Below are positions 45,732-58,330 of a DNA stretch of 64,000 nt, in pieces. How positions within the stretch are numbered: position 1 is the stretch's first letter; the number at the start of each line of letters is the position of its first letter. The position numbers and the translations under genes are program-made. The stretch is from Artemia franciscana. Lineage: Eukaryota > Arthropoda > Branchiopoda > Anostraca > Artemiidae. The stretch lies in contig NC_088868.1 of assembly GCF_032884065.1 (NCBI RefSeq), positions 36,234,890 through 36,298,889 of the forward strand. The letters are read 5' to 3'. The notes beneath the pieces were generated by a model. The model made no database searches. It was not told the DNA's origin and was given only the letters and a program-made list of their open reading frames with translations.

Positions 45732-46499
45732 TTAAAGATTATTATATCACCCCTCAATGTCATTATTTTTTTTCTATGCATCCACCAGTAAGTCGTATAG
45801 CTTTGTTTTGAAGAATTTGTACTCGTTTAAAATTTTAAATGTAAGCTATGACAACTTAAGAATTTATTTGTAATTGTAAATTTCGTTTTAATATAAACAA
45901 CAGTTCAGGTTTTCAGCTTTCTTTTAATAGTATTACTCAGATAAAATTCTATTTATGCTAAAGTTAAAATATAAACAAAAAATAACAGAGTATTTTAAAA
46001 TCAGGAACTCTGATATTAAATACCAAAATATTCTTTATTCCACATCCTTTTCTTGCAGATCTTCTTCTCTTATGTGGCGCACTAAATGAAATTATCAAGA
46101 AAGCTTAAACTACACACAAAAATGACCATTTTATAGGCTGACAAAAAGAAAAAAAAAACCTTTAGCTGGCAAAACTTCAAAATATTCTTTATTTTACATC
46201 CTCTTCTTGCCGATCTTCGTCTTCTATGTGGCGCACGTTGAAGTTCGTCGAACATTTCCAATCACGAAAAAAACGCTGAAAAGCACAACAATGAGTATTT
46301 CTTACTTATCCATTAAAATGTTTTGGTGACAGAGTAAGTTTTGTAAATTTGTTCTCGACTACACCTTCGCGCGTGTGAACTGACGAATTTTTAGGTATTT
46401 CCCCAAAATGTCTCTGTACTTCCTAGTAACAAAATTCTACCTAAAAATATATACTAAGGTTTCTCGCTACGGCTTGTGGGGTGAGGGTAGTCTTCCTTT

Positions 46500-47110
46500 C
46501 AAAACATGGTTATGGGATCTTTCAAGTATACTCAACAAAATGGCTATATCAAAATTTTGATCTGGTATCTTCGGAGAAAAGGGAGCGTGGGAGGGGGGTT
46601 AGTAGCCCACCAATCTTTCTGGCCATAAAAAGGGCACTAGAACTTCTGATTTCTATTCTAATACACCTTTTCTTGATCTTCTAGGACAATTAGTATGGGA
46701 AAATTTTCCCAGAAAAAATAAATAAAACCACTTACGTGATGTTTGTTCGGGCAAAAAATATGAAATTCCATATTTTTGTTATACATTTTTGTTTCACATT
46801 TATTCATAGGAGCTTGAAAATTCTACCTTAGGATTCTCTGTCTCTCTGAATCTTATGGCTTGGTTTTTGACAAGATGCATTGACTATAAAGGGGAGTTAC
46901 CTTCTATTTCAAAAATCAGGCAAAATGTCTTAGGCTCATAACTTTTGAAAGATAACACCGAAGTTTGTGAATCTAACATGTTTGAAATCGGCATAATAAA
47001 GTCATTCTTTTGGTGTGTTTTCTTATATGTTTTTTAGAGTTACGGTTTCTATTGAGTCGAGTCGCTCCAGGCTAACAGTTTATATCACGAACTGTTTGAC
47101 CAGTGAAAAC
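46500..47110 (+). repeat. Dispersed repeat family A, long copy in unit 3
   Basis: Homolog of 35980-36600. The inverted partner follows at about 47468-47690. Confidence 0.75.
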
Positions 47111-48593
47111 ACTTTACCATCCCAAACCATATTTTCAACATAAAATACCCCTTTTTTGAGACGAAGCTAATAATCTTTGTTTTCATCGGAGAATATGGAT
47201 ATTCTCTGACGAAAACTTGAGTGGGTTGGCTATAATAAATGAATACATAAGTATGTCCCAGAAATGTATTTTGAAGTACCTAACCCCACTCCTTCTCCCT
47301 CTGCAGGGAGGGACTTTTGAAGACTTCAGCTTAGAGCAAGACAAGACGGAAAAAAAGTAACATATTAAATGGGAAATATGTAACTTGGACCACTTGCACA
47401 TAAGGCGAGGGGGGAGGGGGTGTATTTAGAATATTTGTAGTGATCTCTGTTTGGATTTTGATGGGTAATCAAACCGTTCGTGGTGTCGAACTGTAAGTAA
47501 AGAGTGACCCGGCTCAATAGTTACCAAAACTCTATAAAATGGAATTTTGATACCAATAGATAAATCTAAAGAATATGCTTATAATGTTGATTCTAAATAT
47601 ATAAGTTTAGTCTTACCCATCGAAAGCTGTAAGCTTGAGAAAGTTTGTCTCATTTTCAGAAAAAGAGGTTAAGACCCCTTGAAGTTATAGATCAGGAGCT
47701 TGAAAGTTCCCTACAAAGTTTTGTTTGACCAGCTGAATCTAATGGTGTAATTTTCATTAACATTTATGGATATTTTTAGGGGGGTTCTCCTCTTCTCAGA
47801 AATCAGAAATACTTTAACCGAAGGATAGCTGTTGATGTGCAACTTTGAACTTAAGGCATTGTATATATTTGGAATTGGCATAGAAAGCCAATTATATTTC
47901 TCTATTAGTTGCTAAAAAGATCCGATATTTTCCGTTCCAGTTACTATTGCCCCAGGTCACTCCATACTCACAACGTGTTACCAAGAGCTATATGAAATTG
48001 GTTAAGTGAACTACATAGATTTTTCTATCTTTTTTTATTGATTGGTTATCTCAGAATTTTCAATAGATAGTAACTAACCATCTTTAGTCGTCAATTACAG
48101 TTTTTCACCTCCAAATAAAACGAGGAGCCAATTTACCAAGGTGAAATCTTTTTGGATACCAAAGAGCTCCTAATTTCTATTCCAGAGAGCCTTCTTCGGA
48201 TTTTACTGGATCATCCGTTCCATGCAATCACACATGCTTGATGATGAGATATTCAGCAAGATCACTTGCCTTTTTGGAAATGAATGAATTAAGAATCAGG
48301 TGAGGTTCCTAATGCTCGTAAATAAAATAAAGAATAATAGTAATGAATTAAATAAAATAGGCTATAAAACTTCAGAATAGATTGGAGATTAATCTTCCTC
48401 TGAGATCTGCTTTCTTGACCTTGATTTACTTGATTTTGCTTGGTTCAATATTAGCAACATGCAAAGAAGGATAGCCACATAAAACAGGAACAAAGTGCCG
48501 CCAATGCGAAATGAGAATCGGTTCCAGACACGGAATAGTTAAATTGGATACAAATGGCCAGTTCACTTCCAAACGATGCAGCTGATAAAATTC

Positions 48594-48707
<114 letters not shown>

Positions 48708-48709
48708 TT

Positions 48710-49270
48710 CATTTCTAAATTCTTCAAACTTTTTTATGTCATTTACTGTCTTATCATTACTATTACATAATTTTTTACTCGATAAATAAAGGGAAACTTA
48801 GACCTTGTAGTGATTGTAATTGGAGCAGACAACCCCTTGCTTATTAGAGTATTATAATTTTGGCAATCAGACCTAACCTTAAATATGCCTGAGAAGCATA
48901 AAGATAAAAATTCCATACTCCAGTCTCGTAGAATCACCATAACATTAATTGCCGAGTAAACGGATCGCATTAATTTGGAGAACTCGAATTGGATTCACTA
49001 TCCACGGAAATGTACCTAACCATCCCGAAGGACAAATTATCCCGAAATAAACAGATGTATTATAGAGAAATGCTACAGCCTTAAAATGCAATGCAGTACA
49101 AAATGTGCGATTCTTCTAAGGATTCTGATCTGCAGTGACAAAATCACTTACATGTTCCCAAAAGGTTTCCTAAAGAACAAAGTTTCATCAAGTGTATTAC
49201 CTAAATACTTGAAACAAGACTTCCTTTTAATCTTGCCATAACTGTATTTTAATCGAGAAATCTATGGATA
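48710..49270 (-). pseudogene. Decayed LINE C-terminal region, unit copy 3
   Basis: Homolog of 28100-28720 and 38520-39120. Confidence 0.5.
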
Positions 49271-50779
49271 GGATCCATGGATAAAGCTCATCAAATCGGA
49301 TTACGAACAAATATAATAAGCTTTTCCTTCTCCTATTTTCGCTTTTTGTGCAGCCGTGTGATGTGATATGAATAACTAGTTCGTCATACCTGATTCAAGG
49401 TGATACTTAAGTTGATTTAAGGTGAGTGGTCGGTTAAAAGTTATCCGATTAATTAACATAGATATCGTTAATTACCATTTTTATGGCGCTTGGTATTAAT
49501 CAAGTGACATACAGCGATCGCAAACTCTGTCGGTCTTTGTCTGTCGGTCTGTCCCGTTTCTGCTACTTTAGGCACTTCCAGGTAAGCTAGGACAATTGTT
49601 GTACGCTAGGTTTTATTCCGTGTTAAGTAGATTCCAAATAGATGCAAGTTTCACTTTTACTTTAGTTTCTTTTAAGTTGTTCAAATGGAAACAAGCAACA
49701 AATAAAAGCAAAAGTTTAACAACCAATGTAAAAACCAATAATGGACTAAAATACACTTAAACTCATTGGAAAAGGAATACACTTGAATTCACTGATCGGT
49801 AGAATTGACTGCTACCGAGTCTTGATCAACCGAACTTTACTTCTGACACCTTTCTACAAAGTTAATAGCAAAATGCGAGGTAATACTTGGTGGCTTTGCT
49901 TCTCTCCATGGAAATACAAATTTTAAAGAATGTTCAGAAAGTTTCTCGTTGCGGCCGCAATCGCGGAGGACCCGGGATCTAATTCAATCATAAACATATT
50001 CCAAAGCGGTGGTTCCAAACATTTTTCGGTCCACATACTATAGTCAAGGCCCCAAAAAGGGTACGTGCCTCGTACTTTAGAATTGTTGTTTTAGTGTCTC
50101 TTCAACCCTTGATCAAATTGTCAAAAACACAATATTTATTGTCATATATAACGGTGCATAAAAGTTTACAAGATTGTACAAAAATCAATGTGGCACTTAA
50201 GTGTTACTTCAAATTTTTTAATTTCTTTTCTTTTTTCTGATTTCTTTTCAAAGTCGACTGCCTTAGAATCAAAATTTTAGGTACTAATAGATCAACCATT
50301 TCACCTTTAAAATCAATAATAATAACGATCTTCTCTCCATATTTAACAACATTCCTTTGTCGTAATCACATTCTCCATTCCAATGTATAATCTTCTTTCC
50401 TAATATTTCGAATGTATTTATTTTCCATTTTAATTTTGCTTAAAACTTCCTCCGTTTAATAGTAATTAATTTTATTGAACAAACTTCCAAATCAAAATTA
50501 ATTTATATATGAACACATTACTTACTATCAATCATCTTCATAATTGCTCTTCACTGATCCACTTGCAGTTGATCCACTTCAATAAATATTCAATTCATGC
50601 TTTGAAACATTAAAAAATAAAGACATTAATGTTATTGTAAAAATCGTTTGTTTATATTCTTTAATAATTTTTTGTTTATTCTAACTGTAAAAATCGTTGA
50701 TAAGCGTTAGAATAATCTTCAGTAGCATTGCTGAAATCACATTTCAAATCTTCTTTTGGATATTTACATTCATCTACTG

Positions 50780-51265
50780 TCACTTCAATTCTGTCGTTGT
50801 TCAAACGGGCTATTCTTAGATAGTTGCTAATCGAGGGAAGTATAATAGACGTGCGCTCGGTAGACTATATGCCACATTCTGTGATCATTCTGTCCTTTGT
50901 CTTTCTGGTCTTTATCCCCTTCTAAAGAAAAAAGATGTTCATCAGATTCGGACTTTTTCAGATATTGTAAATTTTTAATTTATCTCCCCCCTTTGTATAG
51001 CAATAGGAAGATAATTCGTATTTATGATGTCCCTGATATAAGTGCAAATCCTGCATGGAAGGTTTTCGGAATCAGCTTTTTATCATTTATCGCCTCATCA
51101 TCCTTTGGTCCGTCTATTCGGTTAATCTCATTGTAGCGTAGTATATTTTCTATTTGTAGTATGTTTTATTTGCAGTATGTTTCATTTTTTTTCTTTTTGT
51201 TAATCCACAAGTGCCATAACTTGTTAGGATGTGGGTTATAAATAAATTCTTATTATTATATGGTC
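50780..51265 (+). pseudogene. LINE ORF2 C-terminus and 3' end, unit copy 3
   Basis: Homolog of 40620-41105, with the same ATAAATAAATTCTTATTATTATA tail. Confidence 0.6.
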
Positions 51266-52598
51266 AAATACCTTATTGTTTTGCGTATAACTGTTATCGT
51301 CTTCAGATTTCTGTAACACAAAAACTATTTTATTTGAATTATAGAGTTCACTGACTACCCTTATGTTAATTCTTTATCTGTTTTATTGTCACTTTTATAG
51401 TTATTACACACTTCCAATCTTAATTCAAATGAGCCTTCCTTTCCTAATGCAGATTTTAATTGTTCTTGCTTTTTCGCTAATGCAGCTTCTAATTGAATTG
51501 ATATGGGTAAACTTGGATATAATACTAGTAGTACTGGTAACTGGGATGAAATGCTCGTATATCATATCTAATATATCGTTGCTGGTCAATATCTAGGTCG
51601 ATGTTGTAATTGGATAACGGAATATACTCAAAACCTCCCTCTTTACAAAATCTCAAGAAGATCATATTTATCTTAGATCTTTCCTAATGACATCCTCCCA
51701 CCTTATTTGCAAAGCTCCTGCTTTTCGTTTTGCCAGCACGCATGATCTTTAGAAATTTATCATCTTTCATTCATGGAATGCTTTCTAGCCATTTCAACCG
51801 TGTTTCCTCAACTGTCTCTTGATTTATCACACCTTTAAAATGATTTTTTATTTATTTAGAATATAGCAAACTTCAAGATTAGGGCCTGAGCTATGTTGAC
51901 CTGTCTATATTTAACTCAGTTTTATTATTGGATAGTGGAAAAACAGTTAAATCAAATACAGTTTTAGTCTGGACAGTCACTTTATTTTAAGCCGGTTTAG
52001 TTACATGAATACAAGTACACGAAAGTTTGATTGAAGTACACGAAAGTCTGATTGAAGTACACGAAAGTCTGATTTCTGAGATATTTGTTGAAATTCTTAA
52101 ACAAATGAAATGACTCAATTGTCTGAAACAAGGACTACGAGCTGTGATTAGCTCTTATTTTATTTTGATTTGACGTTTTTGTTTGCTATAATATATTAGT
52201 TTAATCTTTATTAATTAAGCTCAGTAATTTTCCTAGAATTTAGAGGTTCTAAGGCTTTTTTAAATGGTAGTATTTAATCTCATACTAAATTATTATACTC
52301 AACAATGTCATACCCAGCGCATTTTGCAGGAAGTTTGCATTTGCATAGAGTAATCTGATGCTTTTCTCTAGATGATCTGCATCTTTTTTATTTCTTCGTA
52401 TCCCTTATGGTCTTCGTATCTTTTTATTATTCCTTTCATCCTGCCAAATTCTCATTAAAATTTCATTCAGCTTCTTTTCATAAGTCTTCTGCTCCTTCTC
52501 TTAAGTTTTTTGACTTCTGAGAATTATTTTATAGCTATTTCATATTCTCGCTAAATTTTTTCTATCGTTTGGTTTTTGCTCTGCATTTCCTTCTGAAC

Positions 52599-52814
52599 TT
52601 CTTAAATTCTTAGCTGTGTTGAAATTTGCCTTTTTATTGAAGTATTTTGTTCTGAATTTGGTTGCATCAATCTGATTTTAGAAGTTAATAGGGTATTGGA
52701 TCCTTCTCCTAAAACAAAAAAAATACAAAATTTAAAAGCATTTTGTTGGACCATGTAAGGAAAATGAGACGAGTTAACTTGATTTTTCGGAAAAAAAAAC
52801 AAACAATTTTTGAA
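52599..52814. other. Junction DNA after the tandem array
   Basis: No match to the units and no recognisable feature. Confidence 0.4.
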
Positions 52815-53190
52815 AATAGCAAAGTCGAAAATTAGGGCCCGACCTACAAATCAACCGGTCAATATCTAGGTCAGTGTTACAATCAAATATTGAGAAAGCA
52901 GTTAAATCAAATAAAGTTCTAGTCTTGACAGTAACACTATTTTAAGCCATTTTAGTGACATGAAAACAAATACAAGAAAGTCTCATTGGGAAGAATAAGA
53001 TATTAGTTGAAATTCTTTAAAGGAACTTCAATGACTCCATTGGCTAAAGAAAAAACTACAAAGAGCTGTGATGCATTCTTATTTTGTTTTTATTTAGTTT
53101 CTTTGTTTACTACTGTTAATTGTTTTTTAATCTATAAATTTAGCTCGTTAGTTTGCCTCGAATTTTGAAGTTTCTAGGCTTCTATGGAAT
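52815..53190 (+). repeat. Older relative of a segment of the tandem unit
   Basis: ATAGCAAAGTCGAAAATTAGGGCCCGACCTAC, then TATCTAGGTCAGTGTTAC, CAGTTAAATCAAATAAAGTT, TTTTAAGCCATTTTAGTGAC and TTTAGCTCGTTAGTTTGCCT, follow the same order as 51860-52260 but with many substitutions. It is a separate, older insertion of this dispersed sequence, not a fourth unit. Confidence 0.75.
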
Positions 53191-53650
53191 TTTCTTCTTA
53201 GGAGAAAATTCGTCACTGTCAAGGGAAGCGGTTGCTTTTGCAGCAGCAGCAACAATCCCTGGGTCAATGCAATCGGGTGGATCTGAATTGAGTAGTATAT
53301 CGAAGTGTCTCTTCCATAGATTAATACATTGGGATTGATCGTATATGGTTTCTCCATTCGCTGCTTTCAGGCTTGTAGACGCCATGGAGTGTTGCCCAGT
53401 CAGCTCACGCAAGATCTTGAATGTTGCGCCTATGTCTTTCTTTTGGGCAGCTTGCTCGAGCTCAGTGGCTTTGCCTCCAATGAAGTCTTTCTTGTCCTTA
53501 TAGAGTTGCGCTGTTTGTTGAACTGTCTTTAGAGTGTCATCTCTTCGTAGTCTCACTCGCCGTATCTGCTCAATCACTTCGAACATCTGGCTGCTAATCC
53601 ACTCTTTTTTTTTCACTACTTCAAGCCCACAACTTCTGTAGCTGCATTGA
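53182..53650 (-). pseudogene. RTE-like LINE fragment between endonuclease and reverse transcriptase
   Basis: Minus-strand frame of about 145 codons: KKKEWISSQMFEVIEQIRRV, AQLYKDKKDFIGGKA, FKILRELTGQ, CINLWKRHFDILLNSDPP. This is the conserved linker of craft-type/RTE-like LINE polyproteins (K.WIS..........RR......, then W..HF..LLN). Just upstream, NVLNAATEVVGLK continues it in another frame, so a slip lies near 53615. Neither endonuclease nor reverse transcriptase core is present. Confidence 0.7.
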
Positions 53651-55290
53651 GAACATTAGCCTAGAAATTGTTCCGCGTTGACTAACTTTCTGAACACTTT
53701 TGTCCAAGAACAAGAACAAAAAAGATACATTTTTTTGGTTTCAAAAAATTGGTTTCAGAAAACTGCAAATGACATTCTGGCTTATACAAGGCACCGGAGG
53801 CGTCAGCCCTAATTCTGTTTTGATAATTTCGGTTCGTTTTAAGCTGAACTTGAATATTCATTGTAATTTTTGTTCGTTTTTAATCTTATTTATTCATTGA
53901 TAGTGATTTTAGTGTGGTTTAACTATGAATATTTTTTTTCGCTTTTCGTTCAGCTTATCTTTGGCTTAATGTACCTTTAATTAATTTCCTTGTTTCTTGT
54001 TAACCTTATTTAGTTCTTACCTCATTCTTGTGTATAAGAAACAAGTACAAAAACAGTGTAAAATCCAAGATAATCCATTAACTTAGTGGCTAATCCAGTG
54101 CTATTTCCAAGTTTTTTTGGGAGGCCTGGATGGGCTGAAAGCGACTCTGAAAGTCAAGTAAGAATTTTATTATTTTTACTGTTTAGTCCAGAACAAGACA
54201 ACGTTTTTGAATTAATGCATGTTTTTATTTTCCAGCTCTACTTTTTAAAACAATAAAAAAAAACTTTAGTGTAAAGAGCGAGGAGTTGCGCAGGGGACAA
54301 CCTCAAACATCAATGTTCAAATTAAAAGAAACATTCTTATAGTACAGAAAGCGTTGAAATAATTTCAACTATATGCACAAAGTTGAAAAGTTAAAAAAAA
54401 GTGTAAAACATTAATATTAAGTATTCTACAGTAACGCATTGGTTGTTTCCTTAGATACATTTTAATTAATAGGTTTTATTTTTTCAGCTTAAAAACAAAA
54501 CAAACAATATGTATAATTAAGTTTGCACAGATGAGAATGGCAATAAGGTTATATTTAAAATTATCATTTCCAAATTATGTTTGAGTAATCTTGGGCCCCA
54601 GATATCTCAACAGTTGACCTCAATTGGCCATTATTAAGTGAATTGCAGTAATCCTGTGTTAGCCAAATCGAAGTTGCTCCCTCGAAGTAGAGGTCAGTTT
54701 ATAAACAACTAAGAAATCGGTTTAATTCAGCGAACTTTGCCAGAATGGAGTTAAACACTTTCGTTGATGAATTCTTAACATTCCCAAATAATGTAAAGGA
54801 GTAAATGTTGTTTTCACAACATTTGGCTGTGAACATTTTTCACGACTATTCAATGCTTTACAACTTCCCCTTTTAAAAAATCATAATTTTATTTAAAATT
54901 ATTGACTTAGGCCTCTTAATAAAAAACTATTGAAAAGACTAACACATTAGAAACGTGTTAGAGAACCAAGTTTCGCAGGTTGACGCGGCCGTTCACTCCG
55001 AATATGAAAATTCTCAATTTTAATGTGAATGCCCATATTTTCTCCATTATTTTCGATATTTGTGTAGCGAGTTCAGAATTTATCTATTATTTAAAAAAGC
55101 TTAATTCCACGTGAAATCACTGGAGAACATATGCGTACCTGCTTGTGACTGATGAATAATATGTTCAACTCCATTCTGTGTCACCTCCCCCACCAACGAG
55201 GAGGCGCCGCTGATGGTGATCCTAATTTCATTCCAATTTCCAAATTAAAATTTGAAATGGAATGAATTAAGATGCACTGGAGGAGAAAAT
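53651..55290. other. A+T-rich region with little content
   Basis: Non-coding. At 54262-54295 AAACTTTAGTGTAAAGAGCGAGG resembles the inner arm of the MITE at 205-497 and may be a fragment. Otherwise I see nothing. Confidence 0.4.
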
Positions 55291-55332
55291 ATATGGATTT
55301 GTTATCCAGGCTAACCCGGGTCAAATCCATAA
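55289..55332. repeat. Inverted repeat (10-bp arms, 20-bp loop)
   Basis: TATGGATTTG ... CAAATCCATA with the loop TTATCCAGGCTAACCCGGGT. It borders the 119-bp tandem repeat. Confidence 0.75.
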
Positions 55333-55333
55333 T

Positions 55334-55572
55334 GTGGTGCCCAAGGCACAGGGCTACCACACCAAGTTTTCCAGGTGTGCTGGCGTGCCTTTGATTCACC
55401 ATCAGCTAAGATGTTAGCTTCAAGTGTATGTAACCAGCCAGCAGTCTTATTCGTGGTGCCCAAGTACAAGGCTTCCACGTCAAGTTTTCCTGGTATTCTG
55501 GTGTACCTTTGGTTCACTATCAGCTATGATTCCAGCTTCTAGTGTATCTAACCAACCAGCACTCTCATTTTA
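55334..55572. repeat. 119-bp tandem repeat, two copies
   Basis: GTGGTGCCCAAG occurs at 55334 and 55453. Both are followed by ACCA-GTTTTCC..GT and TTTG.TTCAC.ATCAGCTA and AACCA.CCAGCA. The copies are diverged. Minus-strand open frames over it are by-products of the repeat. Confidence 0.8.
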
Positions 55573-55881
55573 AACCAATGTAAAGTTCATTAATATACAA
55601 ATGTCACTTCAGTCTTTAGTTTCTACTACCACATTGTCTTAAAAATCAATATATATTCCCTACTGATTTAAAAAAATATTAATTTTCTATGAAGTATCTA
55701 GAGAGAGACTAGATGCAGGTGAGTACTTCTGAGATGTTAGTATTTAGTGCAAAAGCTAGAATTCACTTAAGTGTACTTTAATTCCAAACTTGAAAAAAAG
55801 AAGTTAAAATCACTTTAAATATGATCCCTTATGTTATATTTCATTTATGTATAATTTAAATTAAAACATAGACAATAAAGA
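55573..55881. other. A+T-rich gap
   Basis: No feature recognised. Confidence 0.4.
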
Positions 55882-57757
55882 TTACCTACATCTTTGAAGA
55901 ACAGCAAAAGTCATACCTGAGCAGTCCATTGTTTGCTTTCCCATCAATTTCACATTTGAATCATCGCAGAGACACCATGTACCCTCCAACGTTCGCCTGT
56001 AAACGTAATACTGACCAGAGTTGAAATTAATACCTGTATGAACAACAATGTTAATTGCTCTATATCGCTCCAAAGATACGACGATATCATTGTAGCTAAC
56101 GTCTGATATGACCTCACTCATTGTGCTTTCCAACAAAATGTGATCTGGCTAAAAACCAATTATTCTTCCCGTAAATTTTATGTGCCATTGCACTCCTGTC
56201 CAAGTTAATCGCAAGAATTTGCGGCATTTCAGTAAAAACTGTATGTGATGTTAGTTGATGTTCATTTGGGCAAAATTCTCCAATAGGATATGGACTTAAC
56301 ACTTTATTAAGTTGAATGTCCGATGTCTCAACAACCTCTTCATGAGCGAGTGCATCGGGATTCAGAACTCCTGGAACTGGAAAATAGCACACTTTTCCAT
56401 ATGTCATATTATCATCGTTTTGGCTCCAGTTACAGCGGTGACAAGCCACAAATGTATGATTCTTGAACTGAAATAGTCTAAGAGGACTGAGGGCAGTTGT
56501 TGTGTTTGTTTTCGAGTTTTTTCATCCATACTTCTAAACAAAGCTTCCCAAAACTCGCAGAGTGACTGCTGTTCGTCCTCAGCAAACCCATACACAGTCG
56601 GCAGCAATGATCTTAGCTGGACTGTTGACTCTATCTTGTCAAGGGGCGACACTGCTAGCTGTAAAATTTCAGCTGCAACGTTGCCTTGTGAATTCTGCAG
56701 CATATCAAAAAGTATTCTGTGTAAGCTGAAAACGCTCTGAACTGCAGAGTTTGCATAGCATGAAACACCATCTCTGTTTTGGAAGCATTTGCTTCCTGCA
56801 CCAATACCCCTTTGGTAGAGCTGCTTTTGGTTGGATCTTTTCTTGTTGCCTTCAATACTTAGGATAACGCTATCACCTTTCGTTGGCAATATCGTAGCAT
56901 TTGATCTTACTTCATTTGTTATAGACATTGTTTTTCGGCTTTTTGTCTTATTTGGAAACGAATATTCTATTGCTGGCTTTCCTTTTTCCCCTTTTCCAAT
57001 GATTGCATGTTCAACATTTTTCTTCCTTTTCGGATAAACATCTCCTTTGCTACCTATTTCCACGACGTTCTCATTCAAATTAGTTGTGGGTGTTTGGATG
57101 ATTCTCAATAATGGAAGGTCAGGTCTAAAACTACTCCTAAGACGATTATACTCTGAGATTGCTTCCATGTCAGCAATAATTTTACTTGGATCAAGTTTCA
57201 CAAGATGCAACCCTGCGCTAGTGGTAACTCGGGATAATGCAACATAAATCATCCCCGGTCCAAAGCAACGACTTCCTGCATCGACGATAGCACATTTTAA
57301 GCTGAGGCCTTGAGACTTGTGAATAGTAATTGCAAATGCTAGTTGCAATGGAAACTGTTTTCTAGTATAATAAGTCTCTTTGAGCGCTTCAAATCGAACT
57401 GTAGTACGGCCTATGCTTGTCAACTGATCTTGACCATCAAATTTTACCAAAACAATAACTATTTCACCAGATGGTATACTTTTAAACTCTATGACGTAGC
57501 CAATGGATCCGTTTACTAAGCCTTTATCCACTGTAATGTTTCTTTGAAGTATTACTCGTGCACCAATTGATAGTACCAATGTTGTTAATGCACCAGCTGT
57601 TCGTTTGCAGTCATCTGCAAAGCTTGAAACACTTTTTGCTGCTTCTTTTTCAATTCTTTTATTTCTGACCACCGAAGAAAGACAATCAATGGCAGTCAGT
57701 TTAACATGTTTCGAGCTCGTTTCCCTTAGCAGTGTGTTATTTATTAGCCTACAGTTT
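55882..57757 (-). pseudogene. Pif1-type helicase fused to a ubiquitin-specific-protease-like domain, frameshifted
   Basis: Minus strand. One frame of 422 codons (57672-56404) has Pif1-family helicase sequence in its first half: IGARVILQRNI (34-46), AITIHKSQGLSL (motif V, about 114-124) and YVALSRV (motif VI, 143-149). The second half is USP-like: DGVSCYANSAVQSVF (301-315, the Cys box) and EDEQQSLCEFWEALF (366-380, the QQD..EF box). The frame then slips (56404-56449). The next frame carries CHRC (56445-56434) and ILAINLDR. After a second slip (56114-56136) comes VVHTGINFNSGQYYVY and WCLCDD, the His box region, where the catalytic His of G-H-Y is Gln. Helicase coding continues upstream to about 57757 (LINNTLLRE), but the N-terminal ATPase motifs are missing. 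Pif1 helicases are carried by several mobile elements. A helicase-USP fusion is unusual, and I do not know which element it comes from. Confidence 0.7.
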
Positions 57758-57789
57758 TTTTTAAGAATTAAATACTTACTTGTAAAAAA

Positions 57790-58330
57790 TTATCTTTGCT
57801 GTCAGAGAAACAACAAGAGAGGCACCCGGATACTCCCGCCGTTTACCCGTGCCAAATTCACCAAACGCTTGCAAAACTGTAGGTTCTATCAGCATCTTAG
57901 CTCTATGACTATTGACCCTCGTTCTACCGCCCTAGGAATAACGCAGGGACGGATAATAGATAGAAAAATCTATAACAAATGAACTAATTTCATTTTTATA
58001 CAATCCTTATAAGGGGCGATTAATGCCAGAATTTGCTCCCACTCTATTGAACTATTTGTCTTGGCTTTTTCCACAATTAGCCATGACATTATGCCCACAG
58101 CTATTCCTTTTTAATTCAAATTTAAAATTCCTTTTTAACTTTATTGTCTCTTCGTCCTTTATGATAGAAAACCAAACAATATCTTCATTAACAATAGTAG
58201 AAATCTCTCCGTTCATTATTTGCAAAAGTCTTCAAGCACCTTGCCTAGGGCTCTGCAAACATAGGCGGGCATATCTTGCAAGTGATGAAGATGGTTTCTG
58301 ATACATTGGAGTAAATCAAGTATCTAACAA
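57790..58330 (+). pseudogene. Coding-like fragment, unidentified
   Basis: Plus strand, several frames with protein-like composition (TILPPFTRAKFTKRLQNC in one, then MPEFAPTLLNYLSWLFPQL, APCLGLCKHRRAYLASDEDG followed by a stop). Stops separate the pieces. I do not recognise the family. It lies back to back with the helicase fusion, and whether it belongs to the same element is unknown. Confidence 0.3.

Noticed and set aside
55181..55517. Minus-strand open frames with similar peptides (GKLDVEALYLG, GKLGVVALCLG)
   Set aside because: The similarity comes from the underlying 119-bp tandem repeat. No protein family is recognisable.
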